Assembly (NCBI GenBank): GCA_020723925.1
Contig: DYHX01000012.1
Coordinates: 1 to 32,956, forward strand
DNA: 32,956 bases
Direction of reading: 5' to 3'
From: Nitrospira japonica
Lineage (GTDB): Bacteria; Nitrospirota; Thermodesulfovibrionia; Thermodesulfovibrionales; DYHX01
A model generated the notes under the pieces. It did not search any database. It was not told the origin of the DNA and saw only the letters and a program-made list of their open reading frames with translations. The position numbers and the translations under genes are program-made. Positions 1-8,593 of the stretch are shown one piece after another; position 1 is the stretch's first letter, and every line of letters starts with the position of its first letter.

Positions 1-8
1 AATTTTTC

Positions 9-33
9 ACCCCACACCAACGTGGTGTGGGGT
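9..33. repeat. Perfect inverted repeat upstream of pcrA
   Basis: CCCCACACCA (10-19) and TGGTGTGGGG (23-32) are exact reverse complements around a 3-base loop, and A9/T33 adds an eleventh pair. Neither side is followed by a clear T tract, so it is not a convincing intrinsic terminator. It could end a transcript arriving from outside the window, or be a protein-binding palindrome or REP-like unit. Confidence 0.6.
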
Positions 34-126
34 TCACCATATCTGCATCTTTCAACTGCATTATTTGGGTTGATATGATAGACGCATACGGCTTAGATAT
101 GTTAATCTATGATGTCTGGAGATGAG

Positions 127-2238
127 ATGTCAAAAGAAAATTTACTGGAAGATTTGAACCCTCAGCAGAGGAGTGCCCTTTTGCATACAGAAGGTCCGCT
201 TCTGATACTTGCAGGGGCAGGTAGTGGTAAGACGAGGGTTATTACTTACAAATTTGCATATCTTGCGAAATCAAATAGGCTTTCGCCATCTTCTATACTC
301 ACTGTTACGTTTACAAACAAGGCAGCCAATGAGATGAAGGAGAGGATAGTCAATCTTATTGGAAGGGATATACAGGGTTCATGGATTGGCACCTTTCACT
401 CCCAGTGCAATAAGATACTCAGGAAGGAAATAAATGCCCTTGGCTACAGGACTGACTTCTCGATATATGACGAAGGTGACCAGTGCAATCTTGTAAGGTA
501 TATACTGAAGGAGTTCAAGCTATACGAGGCCCTTTATAAGGGCGTTGCATCAAGGATAAGTTCCTTGAAGTCTTCCCTGATAGGTCCAGAGGAGTTTCTT
601 TCTACAGGCGATGGTTTTGGTTTTGATGAGAAGCTTGCAAAGGTCTATATAAGGTATCAGGATGAACTGAAGAGGTGTAATGCCCTTGATTTTGATGACC
701 TTATAATGTTGACAGTAAAACTCTTTGAGGAAAACCCAAAGGTACTCTATAGATATCAGAATGTTTTTCCGCACATCCTCGTTGATGAATTTCAGGATAC
801 AAACTATGCGCAGTACAAACTGCTGAGGTTGCTTGCTTCAGCGCACAGGAATATATGTGTTGTCGGGGATGACGACCAGAGCATCTATAAGTTCAGGGGT
901 GCTGATGTAAATAATATTCTTAATTTTGAGAAGGATTTCTCAGGCGCAAAGGTTATAAAGCTTGAGCAGAACTATCGTTCGACCCAGAATATACTCGATG
1001 TCTCAGGTGCTATCATATCCATGAACCCTATTAGAAAGCTCAAAAAGCTCTGGACAGAAAGGGGATGCGGAGAGAAGGTTTTTCACTGCTGGATGAACAC
1101 GGAGGACGAGGAAGCAAAGCATATTGCAAAGGTTATAAGGGAACTGTATCTGAAGGGTGCTTACAACTACAGGGATTTTGCTGTGCTCTACAGGGTGAAC
1201 CTTCAATCAAGGGCTATAGAGGAGGCGTTGAGGGATGAAGGGCTACCATATCATGTCATTGGCGGCATAAGTTTTTATCAGCGGAAAGAGATAAAGGATA
1301 TTATTGCGTACATGCGCCTTGCTATAAATCAGGACGACAGCGTCAGCCTGAGGAGGGTAATAAACTGTCCTCCAAGGGGGATGGGCGCTGCAACCCTCTC
1401 GAAGATTGAACATGAAGCAAAAAAGAAATCAGTAAGCCTGTTCACTGCAATCAAGTCCACATTAAAGGTGAATGGTATTGCCTCTGCAGCCAGGGAGCAT
1501 CTCGGAGAGTTTATAAAACTGATAGAACATATTTCGTCCGTAAATTATAAATCGGCAGCCGATATGCTCAGGTATATAGTCGATAAGACAGGATATATGG
1601 ATTCTATTGACGAAGAAAGAGGGCAGAATATTAATGAGCTTATTGCGTCTGCGGCGGGTAAAGATATAAAAGATTTCATTGATAGGGTGTCGCTGTTTAC
1701 AAATATAGATGATGCAATTGCAGAGAATGCCATATCATTGATGACCCTGCACAGCGCAAAAGGGCTTGAGTTCCCAGTTGTATTTATTGTAGGGCTTGAA
1801 GAGGGTGTGCTGCCATATTTTAAGGCCATAGAGAATACAGATGAAATACCAGAGGAGAGGAGATTGTTTTATGTTGGTATGACAAGGGCTAAAGACATTC
1901 TCTGGCTTACAGGGGCAAGGAAAAGAAGGTTGTATGCAAAGGTGCAGGAGCAGGAGCCGTCAAGATTTCTTAATGATATTCCAAGGCAATACTGTCAATG
2001 GATAGAGAAAACAGTAAAAAAGCCACTGCCTGTTGCCATCTCAATAAAGAAGATGATTGAACCACTGAAGCCTCCTACCCCTTATGCGGCTGGCTGCAGG
2101 GTGAAACATCCAAAGTGGGGTGTGGGTGTTGTGAGGGACTGTTATGGAGATGGTGACGAGCAAAAGGTTATGGTAAACTTCCCGAATGTAGGCGTAAAGA
2201 GACTTGCCCTGAAGTTTGCAAATCTTGAGAAAATATAG
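127..2238 (+). CDS. pcrA: ATP-dependent DNA helicase PcrA/UvrD
   Basis: Superfamily 1A 3'-5' DNA helicase that unwinds duplexes in nucleotide-excision and mismatch repair and clears stalled replication or RecA filaments. The Q-motif region LNPQQRSAL is followed by Walker A (AGAGSGKT), a TxxN-type motif (TFTNKAANEM), DEFQDTN for Mg/ATP binding, GDDDQSIYKFRGA (motif III), LEQNYRS (motif IV), SLMTLHSAKGLEF (motif V) and EERRLFYVGMTRA (motif VI). The C-terminus (GCRVKHPKWGVGVV) is the Tudor-like domain of PcrA that contacts RNA polymerase. An in-frame ATG lies at 109, but GGAG at 118-121 is correctly spaced for the ATG at 127, giving 703 residues, normal for PcrA. It leads a short + strand group with gatC and panD. 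Confidence 0.95.
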   Translation: MSKENLLEDLNPQQRSALLHTEGPLLILAGAGSGKTRVITYKFAYLAKSNRLSPSSILTVTFTNKAANEMKERIVNLIGRDIQGSWIGTFHSQCNKILRKEINALGYRTDFSIYDEGDQCNLVRYILKEFKLYEALYKGVASRISSLKSSLIGPEEFLSTGDGFGFDEKLAKVYIRYQDELKRCNALDFDDLIMLTVKLFEENPKVLYRYQNVFPHILVDEFQDTNYAQYKLLRLLASAHRNICVVGDDDQSIYKFRGADVNNILNFEKDFSGAKVIKLEQNYRSTQNILDVSGAIISMNPIRKLKKLWTERGCGEKVFHCWMNTEDEEAKHIAKVIRELYLKGAYNYRDFAVLYRVNLQSRAIEEALRDEGLPYHVIGGISFYQRKEIKDIIAYMRLAINQDDSVSLRRVINCPPRGMGAATLSKIEHEAKKKSVSLFTAIKSTLKVNGIASAAREHLGEFIKLIEHISSVNYKSAADMLRYIVDKTGYMDSIDEERGQNINELIASAAGKDIKDFIDRVSLFTNIDDAIAENAISLMTLHSAKGLEFPVVFIVGLEEGVLPYFKAIENTDEIPEERRLFYVGMTRAKDILWLTGARKRRLYAKVQEQEPSRFLNDIPRQYCQWIEKTVKKPLPVAISIKKMIEPLKPPTPYAAGCRVKHPKWGVGVVRDCYGDGDEQKVMVNFPNVGVKRLALKFANLEKI

Positions 2239-2288
2239 AGCTGAAAATAGACATATAATATTTGGTATTAGCCAATTTATAGAGTGAG

Positions 2289-2567
2289 ATGAAGATATCG
2301 GTTGAACACGTAGCAAGACTTGCGAGGCTTTCTATTTCTGATGAAGATAGAGAGATGTTCGGCGCACAGTTGAGCAGCATCCTCGACTATATGGAAAAAC
2401 TTAATGAGCTTGACACAAAGGATATAGAGCCAACCTCCCATGTCCTTTCCCTCAGCAATGTTATGCGGGATGACGAGCCGAGGCCATCCCTGTCAGCAGA
2501 GGATGCCCTTAAAAATGCCACTGACCCATCAGGCAAATTTTATAGAGTACCAAAGATAATAGAATGA
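2289..2567 (+). CDS. gatC: Asp-tRNA(Asn)/Glu-tRNA(Gln) amidotransferase subunit C
   Basis: GatC is the small chaperone-like subunit that wraps around GatA and GatB in the GatCAB complex, which converts Glu-tRNA(Gln) and/or Asp-tRNA(Asn) to the correctly charged form. The 92-residue product has the family hallmarks: the N-terminal HVARLARLSISDEDREMF segment, a middle helix with LDTKDIEPTSHV, and the C-terminal LRxD-like VMRDDEPRP followed by GKFYRVPKIIE. The start follows a GAGTGAG purine stretch 50 bp after pcrA. gatA and gatB are not beside it, so the complex is encoded at separate loci. The stop overlaps the first in-frame ATG of the panD frame, which suggests translational coupling. Confidence 0.93.
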   Translation: MKISVEHVARLARLSISDEDREMFGAQLSSILDYMEKLNELDTKDIEPTSHVLSLSNVMRDDEPRPSLSAEDALKNATDPSGKFYRVPKIIE

Positions 2568-2581
2568 CAAAGGGGTTCGCT

Positions 2582-2938
2582 ATGTTAAGGTGTATGCTCA
2601 GGGCAAAGATACACATGGCCACTGTCACAGAGTCCAACCTTGCCTATGAGGGGAGCATCACCATAGACGAAATTATACTCAAGAAGGCGGGTATCCTTCC
2701 ATACGAACAGGTAATGATAAGCAACCTCAACAATGGAGAGAGGTTCGAGACTTATGTTATCCCCGGCAAGAAGGGTTCTGGCGAGATATGTCTTAATGGC
2801 CCAACGGCCAGGAAAGGCGTTGTGGGTGACAAAGTTATTATATTCTGTTACAGCTACGTTGAAGACAACAAGGTCAAGAGATTCAAACCGAAGATAATCC
2901 TCCTTGATTCCGGGAATAAGATTCTCATAGTCAAATAG
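2582..2938 (+). CDS. panD: Aspartate 1-decarboxylase (pyruvoyl enzyme)
   Basis: PanD converts L-aspartate to beta-alanine for pantothenate and CoA synthesis. It is made as a proenzyme that self-cleaves between Gly24 and Ser25, turning Ser25 into the pyruvoyl cofactor. The frame is open from 2564, but starting at the ATG at 2582 (after AAAGGGG) gives MLRCMLRAKIHMATVTESNL and puts the cleavage pair exactly at Gly24-Ser25 (YEGSITIDE), as in characterised enzymes. The conserved NGPTAR segment that lines the active site is present. With 118 residues the length is normal. It sits immediately after gatC with no other pantothenate gene nearby. Confidence 0.95.
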   Translation: MLRCMLRAKIHMATVTESNLAYEGSITIDEIILKKAGILPYEQVMISNLNNGERFETYVIPGKKGSGEICLNGPTARKGVVGDKVIIFCYSYVEDNKVKRFKPKIILLDSGNKILIVK

Positions 2939-2962
2939 GGTCTCATTTAGCCCCAATTGTCT

Positions 2963-3343
2963 TTATAACTTTTTTGCATCAATCGCCTTTCTCACTGCCT
3001 TTACCATGTCAGCCACTTTGTAAGGCTTGTTGAGGAAACCCAAAACACCTGATTCTTTGAGACTCTGCGCCTCATCAGCCGCATAGCCACTCGATATGAT
3101 AACCTTGATATCAGGGTTTATCTCTCTTAATATCCTGCATGCCTCGGTGCCATCCATCCTGGGCATGACCCTGTCCATAATAACAAGGGCAATCTCGTTA
3201 CCTCTTTCTTTATAAATTGCTACTGCCTCCTCGCCGTTTGATGCAGTGATAACCCTGTAGCCGAGGTTCTGAAGTATTGATTTTCCAAGCTCCCTTATTA
3301 TTTGCTCATCATCAATAAACTTTATATAATAAATACGTCGCAT
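2963..3343 (-). CDS. Stand-alone response-regulator receiver domain
   Basis: CheY-like receiver of 126 residues with no output domain. The acidic pocket is IDDE (Asp11/Asp12), the phosphoacceptor is Asp57 in IMDRVMPRMDG, the switch residue lies in ISSGYA, and the conserved Lys is in NKPYK. Receivers with this sequence style (DEQIIRELGKSIL, MVKAVRKAID) are often the C-terminal domain of hybrid histidine kinases, so this may be a detached remnant of one. I found no kinase-like sequence in the 190 bp upstream. No cognate kinase is adjacent, and the neighbouring membrane-protein gene gives no hint about its pathway. Confidence 0.8.
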   Translation of the reverse strand: MRRIYYIKFIDDEQIIRELGKSILQNLGYRVITASNGEEAVAIYKERGNEIALVIMDRVMPRMDGTEACRILREINPDIKVIISSGYAADEAQSLKESGVLGFLNKPYKVADMVKAVRKAIDAKKL

Positions 3344-3534
3344 TGAAGAAATTTTGAATCCATGTCTGCATCTTTTGGGTACATGAAAAAGGTTAAGACT
3401 ATATAGGTCTCATTTTGCGTATTATTGTCTCGCAAGTGATCTGCATAATTAAAGACTATTTTTATCCTATTTAATTGATTTTGTCACGTGAAATTTGAGA
3501 GACTTTCACGAATCATGCAATATTAAGAGAATCA

Positions 3535-4053
3535 TTACTTTTTCGTTATATCTTCCCTCTCAATCTTACGGATAATATCAGGGATGCTCTTTATCTTTTC
3601 CAACAAAAACCCTGATATTTTATCAAGATTCTTGTATATCCTTACGCCAAATATGATGATTAGAGTCGCTGCTACTGCAAGAAATATCAGTGAGTATATA
3701 TAGAGATTTTTGCCGAGTAACAGAGAAAAGACATCCTTATAGACCCAATGGGCAAGCCCTGTAGCAATTATTGCCATAGTAAATAGGATGATATCCCCAA
3801 AATATTTCTCTTCAGTAACCTTATTAAGTATATTTTTACCTTCCCTGCCAAAATTAAGCAATAACAACAAAATTAACGTGTTAACAGCGAGATTTCCAAC
3901 AGTGCCTATGTAAGCAAGCACACCTGGCGCCCCCTCGTCAAATGATGGGATGGCTATGGCCATTAAAATCTTAATGAAGATAAGGGCTATTATCCCTACC
4001 ACAAGCTTAATAAGAGGGCGCAGCATCTCTGAAAAATTATATGATTTTTCCAC
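3535..4053 (-). CDS. Hypothetical inner-membrane protein, four predicted TM helices
   Basis: I do not recognise the family. The 172-residue protein has four hydrophobic segments at about residues 13-34, 45-66, 85-105 and 115-140, a charged loop (NFGREGKNILNKVTEEKYFG) between the second and third, and a basic amphipathic C-terminal tail (KIREDITKK-like) expected in the cytoplasm. There are no cysteines or obvious catalytic residues. It lies just downstream of the Ttr-like operon on the same strand but is separated from it by a hairpin at 4086-4111, so it is probably transcribed on its own. The gene upstream edge and the ATG at 4053 follow an AGAGGTAA-type purine stretch. Confidence 0.6.
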   Translation of the reverse strand: MEKSYNFSEMLRPLIKLVVGIIALIFIKILMAIAIPSFDEGAPGVLAYIGTVGNLAVNTLILLLLLNFGREGKNILNKVTEEKYFGDIILFTMAIIATGLAHWVYKDVFSLLLGKNLYIYSLIFLAVAATLIIIFGVRIYKNLDKISGFLLEKIKSIPDIIRKIEREDITKK

Positions 4054-4085
4054 GATTACCTCTTTTATAAAGGATTCAATAATTT

Positions 4086-4111
4086 AAGGGGCAAGGTCAC
4101 CCTTGCCCCTT
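4086..4111 (-). terminator. Hairpin terminating the Ttr-like operon
   Basis: AAGGGGCAAGG and CCTTGCCCCTT form an 11-bp perfect stem with a 4-base loop, 29 bp after the stop codon of the molybdopterin subunit. Read on the minus strand it is followed by TTAAATTATT, a modest U-rich tail. It separates the operon from the membrane-protein gene downstream. Confidence 0.65.
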
Positions 4112-4139
4112 CTGCGGTCTGATTCTGTAAGTGACCCTC

Positions 4140-5339
4140 TTACACCTTCACAAGCTTCACCCTTGTATCATAAAAGACAACGCTTGCCCCAACAGGGTCG
4201 GAAAGGGGGGTGTTCTTTACTACTGGGTCAAGTCTCATGGCTGCATTAGCATGAACCCCAGCCTTTCTCTTCGGGTCACCCTTAAAGGTCTTTCCATCAA
4301 TGGCAAAGTCCTCTGCACCTGTAGCCCAGTGACCATAGCCGAGCGGGAATGTAACAACACCAGGTCTTATACCTTCAATAACCTTTACTTTCCCGATCAT
4401 GGGTTTTTTCATCCCATTGCCAAGGTCCCATACACCATCAGGGTTTGTGGCAGAGACAACCTTTGCCTTATCACCGCTCTTAAGCCCAAGCCTTTTTGCA
4501 TCTATTGTATTGATATACAGAAAGTTCTCAGGCATAACAGCCCTAAGCCACGGAGATGTGATTGTCCTGCTCTTACACTGGGTTATATCCCTGTAAGTGC
4601 TGAGTATCATGTCATAACCATCGTCCTTTATCGGCCTTCTGAGGAAGTCCTGATAAGGCGGGATATAGGTGCCAAATCCAGGGATGTATTTTCCTGTCAT
4701 CGCGTCCTTTGTCTTAGCCATCTTTTCGGAATATATACAGACAAGTTTTTTATACCCAACATTTAGCTGTTCTCTGGTATATGCCTTTTCATAATCCATA
4801 AACCTGCCTCCACGATTAAGGACATATACCACTTTGGGCCACCACTCTGGACCAACTGCGGTCTTCCACTTTGCCTCATCAAAGACAGTCTTTGGTAAAT
4901 GTTTCCTCGCCTTTCTGAAGAGTTCCATCTCCTTAGGTGATGCATCAGGCACCATATCTCCCTTTTCTCCAGATGCTATATTAGCCACACACTTGAGGTA
5001 GAAATGCTCGGGTCTTGTAAATGGCATTACGGGACCAAAACCATCTCGTCCAAAACCTTTAAGCCCGAGCCTTTCTGCTATGGCTAATAGCATGGACTCA
5101 AGACATAGGGGCATCTCCTCACCATAGACCTTGCATGAATCTACAAGCGGCGACATAGCAGGCTGACGAACAGGCTGGACCCTGATGGTATTATTTGGAT
5201 GCGTTCCATGGAATTCCCATCTCTCAAGATATGTAGTGTCAGGGAAGATGTAGTCTGCATACATGCTTGTTGTGCCGATGGTGATATCTGAGGTGAAGAA
5301 GAGGGGAACCTTCTTTGTGTCCTTCAATATTTCAATCAT
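4140..5339 (-). CDS. TtrA-like molybdopterin oxidoreductase, C-terminal segment (frameshifted off)
   Basis: Last 399 codons of a Ttr/Psr-type bis-MGD catalytic subunit. The start (IEILKDTKKVPLFFTSDIT) continues the molybdopterin-binding fold, with MYADYIFPDTTYLERWEFHG, the typical metal-site-lid motif of this superfamily. Residues from about 270 form the C-terminal molydopterin-dinucleotide-binding domain (INTIDAKRLGLKSGDKAKVV, GVVTFPLGYGHWATG). The natural reading joins the middle segment through STP-AGHAMIEIL. The junction at about 5349-5353 is a run of five C in which one extra base breaks the frame. The ATG at 5339 is internal, so this piece is unlikely to be an independent gene. Whether the break is biological or a sequence error cannot be decided here. 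Confidence 0.8.
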   Translation of the reverse strand: MIEILKDTKKVPLFFTSDITIGTTSMYADYIFPDTTYLERWEFHGTHPNNTIRVQPVRQPAMSPLVDSCKVYGEEMPLCLESMLLAIAERLGLKGFGRDGFGPVMPFTRPEHFYLKCVANIASGEKGDMVPDASPKEMELFRKARKHLPKTVFDEAKWKTAVGPEWWPKVVYVLNRGGRFMDYEKAYTREQLNVGYKKLVCIYSEKMAKTKDAMTGKYIPGFGTYIPPYQDFLRRPIKDDGYDMILSTYRDITQCKSRTITSPWLRAVMPENFLYINTIDAKRLGLKSGDKAKVVSATNPDGVWDLGNGMKKPMIGKVKVIEGIRPGVVTFPLGYGHWATGAEDFAIDGKTFKGDPKRKAGVHANAAMRLDPVVKNTPLSDPVGASVVFYDTRVKLVKV

Positions 5340-7116
5340 TGCATGTCCTGCAGGGGGTGGAATAAACAGGAGAACCCATATACATAAAGACCGCCTTTAT
5401 TGGGTAAGGGTATGCATCCACAACAGATGGAATAATCTCCTGATATATGTCGGAGGCGTGCGGATACCACTGTCTCTTTGCAGGATACCCCTTAAATAAA
5501 GTGGTCTCATCATATTTCACACCGTGCCTTATTATGGAGACACCCCACTTTGTGAATTTTCCGGGGTCAAGCTTTTTGACATCAAAGGGCTGGCCTTCCT
5601 TGTCTCCCACATGAGGGTATGTCCCTCCCCACGCAGCTCCTCCTTTCCAGTCAAGATTGCCGATAAGGACATTAAGGGTGAGCCATGCCATACATCCATA
5701 GATACCATTAGTATGCTGGCTTACACCCCGGTGGACCTCAACTGCAGCCCTCTTTCCATAAGATGTAAACTCCCTCGCAAGCTCAACAATGTCCTCAGGC
5801 TTCACATCAGCAATCTTTGCCCATCCCGCAATGCTATTCCTTATAGAGTCCTCATACAGCATCTGAAAGACACTCTTTACAGGGATGTCTATAGGTTTCT
5901 TGTCTTTCTCTACTCCTTTTAAAGTAGTAGAGACAAAGAGGTCACCTTCAACTGCCACCTTTTTGTCATTGGGGTCAAAGGGAATGGGTTTATCACCCTG
6001 CATTACTATAAATGGGTAAAGTTCGTATTCTTCTTCCTTGTCTTTGACCTTGCCTTTCTTTTTCACTGCTGGAAGCCCCAAATCCTTTGCTGTAAGGAAA
6101 TGCCCGGGTCTTCCGTCTTCTATTTTTACAAGCCATGAGGCATTAGACCATGTTGTCTCACCATCATCATCATCAGCCTTTTTATTAGCATTTTTTAGAT
6201 ATTTCTCATCATACTGTTTATTCTCTATTATCCATCTCTGCATGCCCATCGCAATGGCGGTTTCTTCTCCTGGCTTTGCAGGGAGCCACTTCCATGCCTT
6301 TCCAGCAGTCTTTGAAAGCCTCGGGTCTATAACAGCAAACTTCAGCCTCCCCTCTGCAAGACCCTGTGCTATCTTTGCACAGCGGAGGGGTGGATAGTTA
6401 CCTTCATAAGGAGAGGATCCAATAAAGATTATAAAGTTGCTGTGTCCTGCATCTGCCTGCCAGTAAAACTTTGTGCCTTTTCCCCATTTTTCCTTTTTGT
6501 CCTTTTCCTCAAAATACCACTGGTGGCTCATGGCATAGCCTGCAAAATAAAGACTGCCCTGGCAGACCGTGGTATGTCCGTGGCCATTCACTGTCCCGTA
6601 ATTGTCACGAAATCTTGCCGCGAAATCACCCCTACCTGCCTTCTGCCTGCCCCAGAAATAGAGGAACTGGTTATTCTTTGGACCTAAATCTGGGTGATTT
6701 GGGTCTATGAGGACATGGAGTTGGTCTTTCCATGTCTCTTTGAATTTTTTTACAAGCTCTTTTTTCTTTTCATGGTCTTTTTCCTTTGTAATCTTGCCTG
6801 ACTCCTCTGCCATCTTCTTTGCAAGCTCAGGGTCTGTAAGTGCCCTTATCTTCCTTAATCCATCCACATGCTGGTTTTCGCCAATATCAGCAAAAATCTT
6901 TCCGCCCTCAACTATCTCTTTTATAGCCTGCTCAAATGGAATAGTCTTCCATTTCATTGAGCCCCTTGGTCCTGCCCTTTTTATGACCTTTGTAATCCTG
7001 TAAGGGTCATACTGTATCTGAATACCTGCCTGTCCCTTTGGGCATATATGGGCATCAGTAGTTGCCATATCAAATGGAGATGTATTATTTATGGAACATG
7101 TGGCAGCATACCCCAT
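5332..7116 (-). CDS. TtrA-like molybdopterin oxidoreductase, middle segment with Mo-ligand region
   Basis: Central part of the catalytic subunit. It begins in frame at about TSPFDMATTDAHICPKGQAG, which supplies the fourth Cys of the N-terminal [4Fe-4S] cluster. NGHGHTTVCQGSLYFAG carries the expected Mo-coordinating Cys, and FIGSSPYEGNYPPL with KFAVIDPRLSKTA forms the first MGD-binding site. GVSQHTNGIYG and NLDWKGGAAWGG follow in the second half. A Lys/Asp-rich insertion near the middle (KKADDDDGETT, KKKGKVKDKEEE) makes the whole enzyme about 1086 residues, closer to TtrA than to the shorter PsrA, PhsA or ArrA. Substrate assignment to tetrathionate is inference; another sulfur oxyanion, arsenic or selenium compound is possible. 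Confidence 0.8.
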   Translation of the reverse strand: MGYAATCSINNTSPFDMATTDAHICPKGQAGIQIQYDPYRITKVIKRAGPRGSMKWKTIPFEQAIKEIVEGGKIFADIGENQHVDGLRKIRALTDPELAKKMAEESGKITKEKDHEKKKELVKKFKETWKDQLHVLIDPNHPDLGPKNNQFLYFWGRQKAGRGDFAARFRDNYGTVNGHGHTTVCQGSLYFAGYAMSHQWYFEEKDKKEKWGKGTKFYWQADAGHSNFIIFIGSSPYEGNYPPLRCAKIAQGLAEGRLKFAVIDPRLSKTAGKAWKWLPAKPGEETAIAMGMQRWIIENKQYDEKYLKNANKKADDDDGETTWSNASWLVKIEDGRPGHFLTAKDLGLPAVKKKGKVKDKEEEYELYPFIVMQGDKPIPFDPNDKKVAVEGDLFVSTTLKGVEKDKKPIDIPVKSVFQMLYEDSIRNSIAGWAKIADVKPEDIVELAREFTSYGKRAAVEVHRGVSQHTNGIYGCMAWLTLNVLIGNLDWKGGAAWGGTYPHVGDKEGQPFDVKKLDPGKFTKWGVSIIRHGVKYDETTLFKGYPAKRQWYPHASDIYQEIIPSVVDAYPYPIKAVFMYMGSPVYSTPCRTCND

Positions 7117-7400
7117 GGGGTATAAGGACTGCCTTCAATCTTCATGGCAACTCCATCGAGGAATTTAACCTTCATCCCACAGCCCGTGTTACAGTTCTGG
7201 CATACAGTGTATATCTGGTTTTCGGGCTTGCCAAGCTCATACAAAACCTCTGGTGTCATAGGCTGTGCCAATGCCCTTGAGGCTGCTTCAAGCCATGAAG
7301 GTGCTGATGATGCCAGAACAGCTCCGCCTGTAGCCGCTGCGCCAGCTTTTAAAAAGTCGCGGCGGTTTAATCCTTTATTTTTTTCGTTCTTTTCTTTCAA
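7089..7400 (-). CDS. TtrA-like molybdopterin oxidoreductase, N-terminal segment with Tat signal
   Basis: First 103 codons of the catalytic subunit. It starts at TTG (7400) with AAGGAGGTG correctly spaced and overlapping the stop of the NrfD gene. A twin-arginine signal (NRRDFLKAGAAATGG) directs export of the folded enzyme. CQNCNTGC provides three of four ligands of the FS0 [4Fe-4S] cluster. The frame ends in TAA at 7089 just after GSPYTPWGMLPHVP, while the expected continuation (NNTSPFDMATTDAHICPKG) lies in another frame. Adding one base near 7089-7092 restores a continuous protein. Composite start-to-end length 4140-7400 is a multiple of three because the second break is opposite in sign. 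Confidence 0.8.
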   Translation of the reverse strand: MKEKNEKNKGLNRRDFLKAGAAATGGAVLASSAPSWLEAASRALAQPMTPEVLYELGKPENQIYTVCQNCNTGCGMKVKFLDGVAMKIEGSPYTPWGMLPHVP

Positions 7401-7401
7401 T

Positions 7402-8580
7402 TTACACCTCCTTCTCTGCTGTTGGCTTCATTGGTGAAATAAGATTGAGTATCCAATATCCAATTGTAAACCCTAATACTGCAATTCCCAGTGGCAGCAT
7501 GTTTATTGCCCATTCAGTGCCCGACGGTGTATATGTAAATGTAAGCCTCTCATGAGGGAATGCTTCTGCAAGTCCAGGGAGTGGTTCAATAAGCTGTGGA
7601 TTGACTATTATGTTGAGGGGTACTACCCAGAGTGCTATCACTATCAGGATAGATGCCAGGGCTACGGCATACCAGTTTCTTGGGATATTAATGATCGATT
7701 GGACGAGGAGGATGACCGCTGGGATCACCAATCCAAGGATCAGTGCCCATGTTGCCTCATAAATACCAGAGAAATAGATTGTAATCGGAGTTGCAATATC
7801 AATCTCTGGATAGCGTATCCCCGTGAGTGTCACGGCAGCGCCAATCGTTGACAATGCCATAAATATAAGAATGGCTTTGCCAAGAAGTCTTGTGGTTTCA
7901 TTGTACAGGTCGGTTTCTTTATCAGGGCTGAAGGCTATATACATAATATTCAGGAAGGCACCACCTGCTACAAGGGATGACAATAAAAATCCAAAGGACA
8001 GCGCAGATGACTTCCAGAATGGCTCTCCCGCAACAACGCCAAAGACAGCGCCTATTACACTGATAAGCACTATACCAACCGGTATGGAAATCCATCCCAG
8101 GACTGCACCTATTGTGTCGGCTCCTTTCACACCCTTGTTTGAAAATAGAGAAACTATCAACTCCAGAGCCAACACTACACTGTAAGCTACATGCATCCAG
8201 ACCATCCATGTTATCATTGAACTGAAATGCGGTTTAAAGATAATATCAAATGCCTTTTCAATCCTGCCGATATCCATAACAATGGTGAGAATAGCAGCAG
8301 TCAAAATCAGAAGCCCTGATAGATAAATGACCGTCCCAATGGATTTCAACTGCTTCATGCCGAATATGTAGACAAGCAGTACGAAGGACAGAAGTGTGCC
8401 CACCTCGAGCCATACTAAGTACACATACCAGCTCACACCAAGCCCCCACGGGACATAGCTGGTATAATTAGCGACTAAGTGTCCTTCTTTCAGGAGCTTG
8501 CTCAATCCTCCAGCTCCAATGATAAGAAGGACAACACCTACTGCCAGACCTATTGCTGAAAAGATTATTTTCTTTACCAT
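7402..8580 (-). CDS. NrfD/TtrC-like membrane quinol-interacting subunit
   Basis: Integral membrane anchor of the PsrC/NrfD family, passing electrons between the quinone pool and the Fe-S subunit. The 392-residue product has about nine to ten hydrophobic helices, an N-terminal YTSYVPWGLGVSWYVYLVWLE-type stretch characteristic of NrfD proteins, and a C-terminal helix GIAVLGFTIGYWILN. The frame is open to a TTG at 8601, but the ATG at 8580 has a G-rich Shine-Dalgarno and leaves only a short gap after the upstream gene, so I chose it. It lies between the Fe-S and catalytic genes, the B-C-A order of the Salmonella ttrBCA operon. No haem-ligand or Cys motif is evident. Confidence 0.85.
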   Translation of the reverse strand: MVKKIIFSAIGLAVGVVLLIIGAGGLSKLLKEGHLVANYTSYVPWGLGVSWYVYLVWLEVGTLLSFVLLVYIFGMKQLKSIGTVIYLSGLLILTAAILTIVMDIGRIEKAFDIIFKPHFSSMITWMVWMHVAYSVVLALELIVSLFSNKGVKGADTIGAVLGWISIPVGIVLISVIGAVFGVVAGEPFWKSSALSFGFLLSSLVAGGAFLNIMYIAFSPDKETDLYNETTRLLGKAILIFMALSTIGAAVTLTGIRYPEIDIATPITIYFSGIYEATWALILGLVIPAVILLVQSIINIPRNWYAVALASILIVIALWVVPLNIIVNPQLIEPLPGLAEAFPHERLTFTYTPSGTEWAINMLPLGIAVLGFTIGYWILNLISPMKPTAEKEV

Positions 8581-8593
8581 AGCATTCACCCCC

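Noticed and set aside
4131-4766. Long + strand frame opposite the molybdoenzyme C-terminal segment
   Set aside because: Shadow of the real minus-strand gene with no recognisable domain.
5332-5400. TGA ending the middle molybdoenzyme segment as a second selenocysteine codon
   Set aside because: Reading through gives unrelated sequence, while the conserved protein continues in another frame after a five-C run; a frameshift explains it.
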